Shown piece after piece: positions 22,573 through 34,080 of a stretch of DNA of 64,000 nucleotides. The stretch is taken from NCBI GenBank assembly GCA_023897205.1, contig JAHWDD010000002.1, positions 6,076,001 through 6,140,000 of the forward strand. The letters run 5' to 3'. The notes beneath the pieces are model-generated. The model was not told the DNA's origin and made no database searches. It saw only the letters and a list, made by a program, of their open reading frames with translations. Position 1 is the stretch's first letter; each line of letters starts with the position of its first letter. This DNA is from Exophiala sp. HKRS030. Its lineage: Eukaryota > Ascomycota > Eurotiomycetes > Chaetothyriales > Herpotrichiellaceae. The translations under genes and the position numbers were made by a program.

Positions 22573-23659
22573 ATGCCGACACTAGCGGAACAGTATGTGG
22601 ATGCTCTCAAGCATATCGACGGTATGTATGCGCTGTGGGCTCCGAAGCTTAGCAATGTCCTCAAGCCAGGATGCTGCGGATACTTTGATGAGCAAGGCCA
22701 GTGGAATCCGATCGTCTATCTTTGCAATCAAGAAGAAGCCGAGAAATACAATTTCACTACAGCTTTACCTGAACCCGAGGAGGACGCACTTGGAAAGTGG
22801 GATCCGGCCTGCTCTGAGAACGTCAAGTGGAAACGCGTAGCCCTTCAAGCTCCAGTGAAGTAAGTTCTCAGGACAGTCCTGCACAACATGTCAGACATGC
22901 GTGACCGGTGCCTTGCTGACTGAAATAGACTTCCGCAGCTTGGTGTCGAGCTCAAAATGAAGCTCGAGTTCTCAAAGGATGACAAGTACGGGGCGTGCCT
23001 AGTCACTGGCCCGACTGTGACCACAAAGTACTTTGCAAAGCGGAAGGCCCTTTTCGAACCCTGGGCCAAGAAGAACTATGGTTCCATTTCTAGGGCAGTC
23101 CCAGATGTTAACGACCACGGTCTGTGGATCATCACGAAAGTCTACGAGACACCCCGGTGCGCCGTCGCAGGCTGGACAGGCTCCGCGTCATCTTTGAGTC
23201 TTTACGCAGGCGCGGGTGCACTTTTCGGGAGTGCATTTACGCTCCAGGGCTCTTTAGCAGAGGAGCGGACCACTGCACTGTGGAAATTCTTGCCGGATGA
23301 TGACAGCAAGTCTGATAGTCTTTGGAAGTGTGTTACCGACAAGGTTTTCAAATCCAATGACAGCGTCAGTAATCACTTTAGCATTCATCACTGCCCTTGT
23401 TCTGACAAGTGCAGGTTACCCCATATGTCGTCTTTGTTGAGGCGCTGAAATACACGAGGCGAGTACCTCCTTTTCCGCCGGTAAGTTTGCTTACGTGTCC
23501 TATACCCCCGGCCAACTCACAACTGACTGATTCACCCCAAAGCACCTTGTCCGAGTCGGTAAGCCTCTGAGGGGTGATGAAGAGGAAGAGAACTTGTTCG
23601 AGGTTCTGGATGACGATGGAGGGAAGATGTGGCTCCAGCGTGAGCAGTGGGGTCAATAG
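22573..23659 (+). CDS. Gasdermin-like pore-forming protein (candidate)
   Basis: 301 residues from exons 22573-22859, 22929-23364, 23415-23480 and 23543-23659; all junctions are GT-AG and the total frame is intact. No signal peptide. An N-terminal amphipathic helix (residues about 3-20) is followed by a PGCCGYFDEQGQW turn, then alternating beta-type segments (VELKMKLEF, LWIITKVYETPRCAVAGW) and a Gly/Ala/Ser-rich stretch LYAGAGALFGSAF that could be a membrane-inserting hairpin, then YVVFVEALKYTRR. The last exon (residues 264-301) encodes an acidic tail. Size, strand pattern, short tail and the divergent CHAT protease fit fungal gasdermins (HET-Q1/RCD-1), cytosolic cell-death effectors released by C-terminal cleavage. 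I cannot run a profile search, so an unrelated beta-rich protein remains possible. Confidence 0.55.
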
Positions 23660-24187
23660 GTTCGGGCCGAGACGCTTGCCTCATTCGACCTAGTTCTCAA
23701 CTTCCAGCATCGAAATCATCATTAGCTCTCGTAAATACCACAGAAGGTCTCGAACATCAACTCATGCTATAGGGTTTATACAGCCATGTCTATATTATGG
23801 CTATAGGCTCAGAATGGACTCCTCACTGGAGGAAGTTTCCCAGTGCTTGTATGGTCTGACCTCTTCATGACATCTCATGATTTTCGCTACGCCGACAAGG
23901 CTCATCGGGAGTCTTGATCGAGTTCTTGATCCAAGTGATTGGCGAGGAGAGCCCGGAGTTGGCCGCATTCCTCTATACTTCGTACATGATTCGACCGAGG
24001 GCAACATGTCGACGCCCCTTCGTGTCGGGGTGACTGTGTGAGTCTTGAAGGCTGAAAGACTTCGAAAACCGGCGGGCTCTCGAGCAGCATATATGAAGAC
24101 TCCACGTTCGGAAGTGATTTCCTCGCTACCAAACACTCAGACCGTGAAATTAAGCACCTGTCAAAATTTGAGAACAAATCTATCCCC
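23660..24187. other. Intergenic, no supported gene
   Basis: 3' flank of the gasdermin-like gene and promoter of the monooxygenase gene. A CGACGC/GGGGTG-type inverted stretch occurs near 24000-24030 without clear function. Confidence 0.4.
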
Positions 24188-26042
24188 ATGGACTCGTCAC
24201 AAGTCATTCGATCAATTGCCGTCATTGGGGCGGGCCCGAGTGGGTTGGCTGCCGCAAGAAGGTTGCTTGAAGTGGGACTGTCCGTCACCGTCTTTGAACG
24301 CCGAGCAGAACTTGGCGGCGTCTGGTAGTTGGATTCCTTCACAGTTTGCTTACAACCGAGCCCGTTCAACCTTCTAGCATCTTGTTTCTAATCACTCATC
24401 TGTTCAGGTTCTACGAAGACGCTGGTAGAGGTGTTCTGCTGGAAGATCACTCACCTCACAATGAAAATGGAGGATACGAAAAAATCCACGAATATATGGA
24501 ATTTCCTAGCCCCTGTTACCCATCACTGAGAACGAATCTGATTACCCCGATCATGTCACTTGGAGATTATGCTCACCGCGACGGAACTGTAGGTCATTGC
24601 TGATGCTAGGAGTACCATTGCAACCAGATTCTAACCCCAGTCACCAATCACAACAGGCATTGTTTGTCCCACACTCTCATGTCTTGGAGTACCTTCGCAG
24701 CTTCGCCGAGAGTTTGACATCGGCAGTCGAATTCGATGCCACGCCTTGGTCGTCTGCCTCACCAAGTCGGCAAAAAACCGCTGGACGGTTACGACTAGAA
24801 AAACGGGTGCTGAAAGGGGTCGGCCGGAAGATCAGGCATGTAACGGCGAGACTGTGAAGGAGGTACAGGTTTCTCCGTGTTCTGGCCAATATTCGCTTAC
24901 TCAATGCTAGGACTTCGACGCTGTGGTAGTATGCAATGGCCACTACGATGTGCCTAGGATGCCATCAACTCCCGGCTTACGTGAATGGACGTTTCGTTGG
25001 CCGGCTCGTGTTATACATTCAAGATATTACAGGGAAAACAAACTTTTTACCCTAAAGGTACGTACAAAGAAGAGAAACGTGTCTACTAAGAATGGTTGAC
25101 ACCGGCGTGGGAATAGACAGTTCTTGTTGTTGGCAGTGGCGTATCGGCTTTTGACATCGGCAAGGAGGTTGCTCTCGTGGCCAAAAGAGTTATTCAAGCC
25201 AAGCGAAGCGGCCCTGATGATGACGGCCGAGGTGCAGATGAGAAGCTGATTGAGCAATTCACCCGCTCTACACTTCCTGAAAACATGATCCAGGTGTCGG
25301 AAGTCAGCCGATTCGGCTCTACGGAGGGCGTCGTCTCGATGTCCGATGCGGAGGTGGTTCTGGCAGACGGAACACCGATCTCGGGCATTGACTTCGTTCT
25401 CCTGTGCACGGGGTACCGATACTCAGTCCCTTCCTTGCGCGGTAACTTATCCGCAGAACCCGGAGATACCAAGCTGGAAATAACCAGCGAGCTCATTACA
25501 GATGGCTCTGAGATGCACAATCTGCACCACGACATGTTCTTCATCCCGGATCCGACGCTGGCTTTCGTGGGGTTCCTCAGTACGTCACTACCTTTCGAAT
25601 GTTTGACTTCCAGGCATTGGCTATCACGGCTGTCTTGGTCAAAAAGGCAGCGCTCCCGACCCGCCTGGAAATGGAGGCCGCATACGCCGAAAGAATGGCA
25701 AATAGGTTGTCTCCGGGGACCCTGAACACCCTGGGAAGCTCCAAAGAGCTTTCGTATATCCAGAGCATTGCTAACTGGATCAACACTCCCGATATACTTT
25801 CCGCTGCACAGTCATACCGACAACTCGATCAGTACACAAAATGCCATGCGGTGGAGATATGTAAGAGACGGTTGATGGAAGGTCGCGAATATGCAAGTGA
25901 GGGAGAGCGGCTGGCATTTGAGGGGCTTCTGGACAAAAAGATGGCAGTTCTCTCTCGGGAACTTTCCAAGATTCAAGCCAGAGGAGCCTATATAGTGGGA
26001 TGTTCGGGAATGGCCGCTGCGCCACGTCTGACTATAGCTTGA
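24188..26042 (+). pseudogene. Flavin-containing monooxygenase with two apparent frameshifts
   Basis: Exons 24188-24324, 24408-24588, 24657-24862, 24911-25057 and 25117-26042 give about 532 residues if two single-base losses are allowed. The FAD motif VIGAGPSGLAAARRL is at residues about 11-25, followed by FERRAELGGVW, VCNGHYDVPRMP, and the second Rossmann motif LVVGSGVSAFDI for NADPH (Ala replaces the usual Gly after Ser). VLLCTGYRYSVP and MFDFQALAITAVL mark the C-terminal part. Breaks lie near 24741-24750 and at a four-G run 25569-25572; neither looks like an intron. Either the gene is decaying or the consensus lacks two bases. FMO-like enzymes oxygenate N- or S-containing or ketone substrates in secondary metabolism. 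Its position 0.5 kb from the gasdermin-like gene may be coincidental. Confidence 0.75.
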
Positions 26043-26560
26043 GGCTGTTGTCCGGTAGCTGGTTTCCCAATGCGAATGAGTCCTTTTGTTTTAGCACCTC
26101 TATTGGAGCAATTTTTATGGCTACCGCACGGCTCAAAACTGAATTCCCTGTCAGGATGATTGCGTGTTTGGAAGAATATAGGAGATCATTAGTCGATTGA
26201 GCTCGTATAGGTTCAGCATCAGCTAGCAACTGGATTAGTGTCAGGAGACTATGTTCTGATCTGTGGAAGGTTCTTGTATCAGGCTCAGCTGAGTGTCGCC
26301 TGACCCCTTCGGTCGACGCTCGCAGGACCCCTTGGCCATTGGGTGATCGTATCGGAGGCCCTCCACGACGTGAATACACCGTCGACATGAACCTTCGATG
26401 GGATTTTTTTAAGGTGATCACCGAAACTTCGAATTGTTGACTTGTCGTTCTCAGTCAACACTTGCCGCGTACACCCACAGAAAAGGCCCGACACTAACTC
26501 GCTGTGCTCTGTCCAGAGCCTGAGCAATTTATGACGAAGTTGTGGTTTGACACATGCAAG
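26043..26560. other. Intergenic, no supported gene
   Basis: Only short unsupported frames between the monooxygenase and the zinc-ribbon gene. Confidence 0.4.
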
Positions 26561-26885
26561 ATGGGTAATGATGCAACATCTCAGAACGAGAACAATCGCG
26601 ACAAAGCTGCCACCAAAGGGGGTATGATCTCTACATTGCATACTTTTTCTTGGGCATTTCGAGATGATGAAACTAACCAGATACCCAGTTGAACCGGAGC
26701 AATCGAAATTCATCTACACCTGTCCAGTCTGTGGTAGAGAGAATATACTGAGTGAGGGTGAGATAGAGTTTTACAAGGAAAAGGGGTTCGAACTCAGTGG
26801 TCGCAACAAGTGCCTGGACTGCAGAAAGGGTCGAAAATCCGAGAACTCTCAACGTTTTAAGAGAAAGGCCTCGCTCAGCATTTGA
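26561..26885 (+). CDS. Small treble-clef zinc-ribbon protein
   Basis: 85 residues from exons 26561-26621 and 26689-26885; the 67-bp intron (GTATGA, CTAAC branch, CCCAG) is phase 1 and gives an uninterrupted frame. The core is CPVCGRENILSEGEIEFY followed by a KGFELSGRNKCLDCRKGRK segment: two CxxC knuckles around a GEIEFYKEKGFEL helix, the pattern of the 'probable zinc-ribbon' family found in fungi and bacteria. The basic tail (QRFKRKASLSI) suggests nucleic-acid or nuclear association. Function is unknown. The start is the ATG just upstream of the intron; a longer 5' exon cannot be excluded. Confidence 0.6.
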
Positions 26886-28634
26886 AACGAATGGCCGATC
26901 TAGGATCCCTAGGTATCCAAGAAGAGGGGAGTTTTCCTGCCAGAAACACTGCCGAGCAATAGTCGCTCAGCCGATTCTGGGAATATACTCATATCGTCTC
27001 TTCAAGCAATGCCTACCATCGCTGATAGTCTGGCCATATATTGGATTTTCGATGATCTGCTCACTGATGTCAGCACCGCACAGGGCGATTTCCAACCAAC
27101 TCATCACCAACTCGGTGCCAGCGAGCGAAGATTGGTTCTGCCCGAACAATCCGTTACGAGATGCTCCAAGTAATGTTATGCGATGTAAACAAGTACAGTG
27201 CGGTACGTCGTTCCCGACTGCCGTTGAGATCGCGAGGCTCATCGGCTTGTACAGACGAAGATGAAGACAAGGCATGTTGGGCAGAAGTTGAAGAAAATGC
27301 AATAATGGGAGGAGCGGGATTTCGGGAGCCAGGCGTGCCCCACATTCATTGATCTTGTCAGTCGAATATACTGTGCACATTCGGAGCGTTAGGGTCACCC
27401 TGGCTCTTGTTACGGCATGAGGCTAGTCAAGCCTCTGGAAGTATCTCAAAGTGAAAAGATCAGGGTTCTAGTGGAACATCCGCTACTTCTAGGCTTTTTG
27501 TCATGGGAATGCTGGCGTGCCTGTTGATAGTATAGGAGCGCATTAGATATTAGTGGGTGCGACAATCGACTGTGGTACTCGGTCAGAAAATCGGGCATCC
27601 CTTAGAAAAGTTGACCAAAGGGCTCCAGGACAGCTCCCTCTATCGCCAATAAATCGACAAGAGTCTAAGCCATGCTTTGAGTATTGACGAGGAAACAAGG
27701 ATTGCATACAACAATTTTGATATTATTAACTATTACGACCATGTTCAATCCGAGCTACTTGATAGTTGACCTCTCTGGTATGGCTGACCTCAAACTCGAA
27801 CAGTTTGTCACATTATTGCTAATGGACAAAATCGAGTAAAAGGTGGCCGATGATGCAAAGGTTATCATAAATGAAAACCCCTCTAACCTCCCACTCAGCC
27901 AAAACCAATCCCATGTCAAGGTATAATAATACCTTCACCATGGGACATGAACTCGAATCAATCCACACAATTTTCACCTTCCTTTCAGCAATGAAATATC
28001 GCATTTCAGACAAAATCTCCGGAACGGTAGCAACCAACGACTGAAATGAAGATGCAAGGACCAATTTTCGTTTTCATGATAACAAAGTGATGAGGATCAA
28101 TAAACAGTCACTCGTGCTCACATGCTGAAGTCGTCGAAAATCCATCCAATCGTTCATACCACTAGACCGGGATTGAACTGAAACATTGTTCTGGGGTATC
28201 TCTTCTCATAAAGACAAGACTTTGCCTAAGTGGGGTATCTGTACTGAACAAACGCAAGACCAATTCCAATCGGACACAAAAAAGATGATTGCAAGACGAG
28301 CAATCTCGATCTAGTGATGTGGGGTATCCTGAAAGACAAGACAAAAGGGAAAAAAAGACAAAACATGGCAAAATGAATGATGTCCGAGTTTGCCGTCAAT
28401 GAGTGTGAGACCTGGGTATCTCAAAAAAGGACTGGTTGATGCAATGCCGCGACCAATCGAGATCTAAGTGACGAGGCCAGAGAGACGAGAAGGACTGCGA
28501 GGAGGGATTGGAGGAATAATAGGAGTCTGCTCGTCCCACCACTTCTCGAACTCAACTGGACTTGCCGCTCGAGACAGCCGAGATGGATGTGACAGAGATG
28601 TACGTGGGCTTTTCCCTCTGACCTCGTGAGACCT
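26886..28634. other. Intergenic, no supported gene
   Basis: 1.75 kb with only overlapping short frames on both strands near 26.9-27.4 kb and AT-rich sequence from 27.5 to 28.4 kb. Nothing recognised. Confidence 0.4.
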
Positions 28635-30898
28635 TCAAGCAGTCGCCTTGACTTCAGGAGCGACGGCTGGCGCAGCTGAGTCATTGGGAGTGGCGACGAT
28701 GGCTTCTGGAACAACATCACCAATGATCTTGGTTTCTGGTGTTTCCGTGGCCGGAGCGGCAGGTGCTGCATCGGTTGTGGATTCCTTGACTGGTTCAGGA
28801 ACGGCGGTCTCTGTTGCTGGCTTCTCCTTGGTAGTGTCATGCTTGACAGCTTTGCTTGCACGTCGGACGAGGTTACCAATGAACTTTCCGGGGAGGGAGA
28901 CTTTTCACGTTTTGTCTCAGGAGCACCTTCACCGTCACTAGTAGCATCTTTCTTGTTCTTGTTGAAGAAAAGAGATGTTCGGCGAGTGCCGTCACGCGCA
29001 GGACGTTCTTCCTTGGCAGGAGTAGCAGTGTCAACGGGGAGTCTGTGGTAGCTGGGGTTTCAGTCGAGGTCTCAGTAGGGGCAGCGGCAGTAACTGGGTC
29101 CTTGGCAATGGTTTCAGCGGCAGCTTCTTCTTTGGCTTCCTCTTTTTGCTCTTTCTTGGCTTCAACCTTGGACTCTGGCTTCTTGATGAATCCAAAGATG
29201 CCACTCTTCTTTTCGGTCTTGGCTGGTGTGGCAGTTTCCGTGGTAGCTGGGGTCGTGGTATCCTTGGGGGTCTCTTCGGTGGGAACAACGGTGGAAGGAA
29301 TGTCAATGTCATCAGCTGGAGCGGTCACAGCAGCAGTGTCGATGGGTTTGTTCTCGATGGGCTCATCAAGTTTTGGTGCAGTTTCCGAGACGGGTGGGAT
29401 GTCTGAGGTGGTGGCCTCCTTCTCAGTCTTTTCTGTGGTGGGGCTGGTGACACTCTTCTTGAACAAGCTACCAAAGACAGAGCTTCGCTTGCCCTTCTTC
29501 TCAGTTCCAGTAGCGGCGGTTGGTTGTTCATCCTTTTCTTCCTTGTTCTCAACGGCAGCAACGGCAGCGGCTGGGGCTAATAGTTTCGGGTTAGTAAAGC
29601 TCCGAGGGTGCAGTATGGCTAGCTAGTAGACTTACCAACAGCAACAGCGGCAGCAGCTGCAGAAGACTCGGCGGCATCAACAGTGGTTGTGGGGGCATCG
29701 GTTGATTTGGCTTCTTCTTTCTTGATTTCAGCTTCAGCCTCCTTGTCTTCCTTGACCTCCTTCTTGACCTCGGCCTTTTCTTCCTTTTTCACATCATGCT
29801 CTTCCTTCTTGCCAAGGAGGGAACCAAAGATGCTTCCGCGCTTTCGAGATTGAGAACGCTCTTTGTCTTTCTTTGCGGATTTTGTAGCTTCGTTGGAGCT
29901 GTCGGATGAGCTGCTAGCATTATCGGCGACAGGCTTATCGGCAGCAGCGGTGGCAGTCGCTGCGTCGATAGACTTCTTGGGTTCCTTGGACTTGGAGCGG
30001 GAAGTCTTGGTAGCAATTGCAGCCGGGACGATAGTGGGTTTAGCTAAGGTTGCATTAGCCGAAGATCATAGGTGGGTCCACAGCGACCTCGAAAAAGTAA
30101 ACTCACCATAGTCGTCGAGGTTCTTCTTGTAGCTTTCTCGGCCAGTAATTTCATCTTTGATGGCCTTTGCTTCCTCAATTGCCTTTTCGACAGCTACAAT
30201 CCAGCTATCACGTTCTTTGGAGGTAGCTGCCTCAAATCGGTGGTGTTGACCACCAGCTTTGAAAGAAAAGACCTGAGGGCTCTCCTTGGTGACAACGGAA
30301 GCATCGGACTAGAATGGGTCAATTAATGCGTTGATGGCCAAGTGTCAGATATGTGCTTACCAGGTTGATGAGACCTGCAGGGACAGCTTTGTCCTCGGCG
30401 CGCTTGGCGTAGAACAAAAGACCTTTGCCAGTCTCGCGTGCCCACGAGGCAGATGAGTGCTTTGAATCGGATTTCTCACTGCGCAGGAAGGCATTGAGGG
30501 ATTCAGCGGTGGATGGCTCCTCTGAGACCCAGAAATAGTGCTTGGTGAAGATGAATTTCCTGCAAGAAGAGTTGGTCAGGATTGATGAGGTCCCCTGGAT
30601 TGGGTATGCATGCATATTCTACTCACTTGAAGAAATGTGGCTCCTTGTAGCCCAAGACACCTTCAGAAGTGGGAACGGCTTCTACGACGGTCTCATCTTT
30701 CTTGAGACCCTCCGTATCGACTGGGGCAGCGGCCGTCTCCTCGACTGGGGCAGCTGGGGTAGTCTCTGTAGCAGGAGTGGCTTCAGTGGCGGCAGCAGCA
30801 GGCTCTGTGGTGGCAGGTTCAGGTTGTTGTTCAGTGACGGCCTTGACGGGCTCGACGACCGGGGTTTCGTCGACAGTTTTTGGTGCTTCGACAGACAT
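28635..30898 (-). CDS. PH-domain protein with long Ala/Thr/Glu/Lys-rich tail (Meu6-like), two apparent frameshifts
   Basis: About 674 residues. Exons are 30627-30898, 30361-30559, 30107-30308, 29636-30043 and 28635-29576, all GT-AG. An N-terminal Glu/Thr/Pro/Ala-rich segment precedes a PH domain (residues about 88-210: FIFTKHYFWVS, KGLLFYAKRAEDKAVPAGLINL, VFSFKAGGQHHRFEAATSKERDSWI with the final conserved Trp helix). The rest is low-complexity with repeated KRGSIFGSLLGKK / KRSSVFGSLFKK / KKSGIFGFIKK modules and a terminal KFIGNLVRRASKAVK patch. PH proteins of this fungal group (Meu6-like) probably bind membranes or phosphoinositides. Two four-base runs in the last exon, 29036-29039 and 28890-28893, each lack one base relative to the reading frame; the segment between them clearly reads as coding in a third frame. 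Confidence 0.82.
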
Positions 30899-32248
30899 GT
30901 TGAGGTGGTGTGATGGTTATTAAATGATGCAGATGGCTGCGTTGTAAATTGAGAGAAGAAACAAGAGTTGGTTTTGAGGGAATGTCGAGAAAGAGACGGC
31001 AATGGTGAAGATGCTCAGACGACCAAGTGACGGGGTCTGAAGCAAGAAAGAGGAAGAGGGTGTTTGTTGACAAAGGCAGGGTAGGGATGAGGGCGAGGCT
31101 TTGTGTGACAGATGCAGAGTACGTTGGATGGAAGTACTCGTCTGGTTTTGTGTTGTGTTGGATGATATGCCTGATTGGACGAAGGAGAAATGAAGAAATG
31201 AAGAGATGGATGGATTGGATGAGGAAGAAGAAGTGAGGAAGGTGTCAGAGATTGGAAAGATGTTTGAGAAAGAGTTCGGAGTCGAGAGTACTATAGTTGG
31301 TGTAGTGTGATTGAGGAAGGGGATGGCAGAATAATAGTGTGGATTGTGGCAGAGGCGTGAGAGGGTCCACGAGGGTGAGGGTCGCGGGTCGCGTAGTGGG
31401 TAGAGGCTAAGTGGTAGGCGGAGGACTGTATGGAGTACTGTACGGAGTACTAGATGTGACTAGACTAGTGATGAGGTCTTGAAGGTTGGCAATTTGTGGG
31501 CAGTACGCGGACCAGTGGTGAAATCTGAATCACGGCGAGCAATGCAGCAAGCACAGTGGCACCTAGTGGAGGTTGAGGTTGAGGTGGAGTTGTTGGACGG
31601 CGCCGATGAGGCAAGGACACGAAGGGGAAACGAGATTTGCAAAAGGCGCGCAGGGCCGCAAGGGATCAAGGGTTGGCAAATCTTGAACATCTTGAATCAA
31701 GCGCGAATCGACGGTCGAATGCCACAGACTCGCAAAGAATCCCACAGACTTGGCCCGACTCCCAAGGCTGGGAGGGTGATTCAACCTCTAAGGTGGCAAG
31801 CATTGGTGACCTGCGAATTGAGGACTGGCATCTACGGAGTAAACTGGGCAAACCGGGAACCTACTGGGGCGGTTTGCTTAGAGCCTTTAGCCTGATGGAT
31901 GCTGGATGATGGATGATGGACCCCGCGGGCTCCTTGAGGCGTGTAGGTGTTAAGGTACTCCCTAGAGCTACCACTCTCTCCTCTCTTAGCGAGAAGTCAG
32001 GATCAAAGTCCGACCAACAAGTTCCAAACAAATAACCAGATTCTAAACATCAAGACCCAGTCCCCAGTCACCAGTCAACCTACCAGTCGCACTCGCGAGT
32101 CAAACGTCAACAACCAAAAGCATAATAGGCCCACCTGAGCAAGGCCCCTTAGCCCACGCAGGTCTAATCCCGCTACGCCTTGGGCCCCATCGCCCCTCCC
32201 TCGGCCACCACCAATGCGAAATCCTCCTCTACCTACCGAGTAGTACTG

Positions 32249-32271
32249 TAGGTGCCTAGTAGGTGCCTAGG
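32249..32271 (-). repeat. Tandem TAGGTGCC motif, copy A
   Basis: Two tandem units of TAGGTGCCTAG, the reverse complement of the motif seen at 32889-32950 and 61931-61968. Intergenic. Confidence 0.6.
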
Positions 32272-32888
32272 ACTCCAGAGTAACACCCCCGGTAGCCGCC
32301 AATGAATCTCTTGAGATTGTACTCCACCATCCACCTGATTTACTGCACGGAGGAGAGTAACAGTGTATAAGCCTTTTCACCCTTTGACCTTTGACGCTTC
32401 AAAATCACATGCACATGCACATGCACATACGCTGACTCCTCTGTGCTCCTCCTACCCTCCTACTCACAACCTTCCAAGTCACAAGTCACAAGTCAAAAGT
32501 CACCAGTCACGCCTGAGTCCTAAACCTACTAGTCGCCCATCCTCACCACTGACGTCCCGTGTCGTGCATGGTCGAATTTTGGTTAGCATGTCCCTCATCC
32601 AAGGCTCAAGGGCGTCGCTGTTTCATTTTACGCACACTTTTATTGCAAGGAGATTGAAAAGGCTTCAACATTGGCGTCAAGAGGCGTTGATCAAGAAACC
32701 AGTGTCTCCACCAAGAAAAGCCTAACGAGCCCCTCGATCCAAATTGTAATGGCTAACCACGCTGAGGAAAGCGACTGAGCATGGATCAGACTCATTCCCG
32801 ACATCACTAGTCCTTGGCCCTTCGACCACAACTACTCCGTCCTAGTCACCGATTACGTGCCTATAGTAATTAAATCAACTACGAGAAG

Positions 32889-32950
32889 TACCTACTAGGC
32901 ATTTACTAGGCACCTACTAGCTAGGCCTCAGTGGGCACTGGGCACCTAAC
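32889..32950 (+). repeat. Tandem AGGCACCTACT motif, copy B
   Basis: Imperfect tandem units of CTACTAGGCA(C/T)TTA / CTAGGCACCTACTAG followed by a CTAG-rich stretch to about 33010. Intergenic. Confidence 0.6.
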
Positions 32951-33066
32951 CCGTCTAGTTAACTAGCTAACTACCCAACTAGCGAGCTAGCTAGCCCGGC
33001 GTACTAGGTATCTAGTATCTGATTGCTAAATGCCTATCAGTGCTCTATGCCCAATCGGAGCCTCAT

Positions 33067-34080
33067 ATGTCTTTTGCTGATTTTGTTGGCTGGCAACCAA
33101 ATTCAAGATCATCTTCTCAACCTTGCACCGCAGCACCAACAACTTCCAATTCGTTCATCTTGACATTACGTTCCACAACATAGACACACCGGCGCTTGAT
33201 CCTACTGCGGCAACTCTTTCGTCTTTCATATGGTGGGCAACACCAATCACACTACCCCGTACTGACTATTCTAACTAGTATCCACCAATCTACCGACCAG
33301 AGTGAGTGACCCTGCTACTCCCGAGTAGCGTTGCTTTGATCAGCATGCCTCTGACCATTTCTGTCTTGAATCTTCATCCTGCAACCGAGTCTACAAAGGC
33401 CATGCATGATTCCTGTTCTCAATATCCAAGTCCTCCATTCAGGCCATCCGACGCCAATCCAGATCACCTTTTCGCAGAATAGCGGTCTGATCATCAATAC
33501 GGCCTCGAGACGAATCAGCAATGGCAGCATTTTCCGTCATCCATGGCCAAGCCGAGTTACGGAGCCCGTCCCACTTGGAAAAGGCTGCAGGTCGCCAATG
33601 CACCTGCACTAATTCTGGGGCCAGGCTTGCCGCCGCAGTTTGAATACAAAATCCTCGAGGCTGAACGTGAGCTGCTGGTCAACGAGACTCTGTGACTGCC
33701 TTCATGCAGGCATCAGTCGACCTTTGACTCATCGGAGAATGTCCTCTCACCACGCTTAGAACATACATTTACGCTCTATCATGGTTCCGAACGCATTGAT
33801 GAAAATCTGCCTGTCCCAAGTGAACAATGCTCAAGTCCGCCTTTCCTTCCAACCCCGCACACGAAAAAGTCGCGCAATCGTTGCATCCAAGTCCCGATCC
33901 AAGGTTGCCTGTACAGATATTCGACAAGAACTCTATCTTCAACAAGGTCATGCGACCAGACAAGAAACAAGCTGCAAGGATGACGTGCCTCGTACATCCG
34001 TTGTATGCCGGCCCAACCCTAAACGTGCGTGAAACGTATTGCATCTACCAATTAGACAGTCTCGTGGCCATGTGACCTTA
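33067..34080 (+). pseudogene. Possible broken or unrecognised gene
   Basis: A chain of protein-like frames on the plus strand without a recognised domain. An ATG at 33067 opens about 38 codons. A frame starting at 33345 runs 45 codons to an in-frame TAG (33480-33482) and then stays open for 70 more codons to a TGA at 33693-33695, ending with PPQFEYKILEAERELLVNETL-like sequence. A further frame at 33827-34075 contains LPVQIFDKNSIFNKV. Composition (Pro/Ser/Gln-rich then charged helix) resembles coding sequence, but no splice model joins the pieces cleanly. It could also be chance open sequence. Confidence 0.25.

Larger units (their letters stand above)
30899..33066. other. Intergenic, promoter of PH gene and motif-rich stretch
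   Basis: No supported gene. It contains GTACGGAGTAC-type motifs near 31432-31451, a CACATG tandem at 32408-32427, and copies of the AGGCACCTACT motif at 32249-32271 and 32889-32950. Confidence 0.4.

Noticed and set aside
26967..27398. A 143-codon minus-strand frame as a gene
   Set aside because: No domain and no start context, and it overlaps equally long meaningless frames on the other strand.
28648..29626. Plus-strand Val/Ser/Gly-rich frames over the PH gene
   Set aside because: These are antisense shadows of Glu/Thr/Ala/Pro-rich coding sequence.
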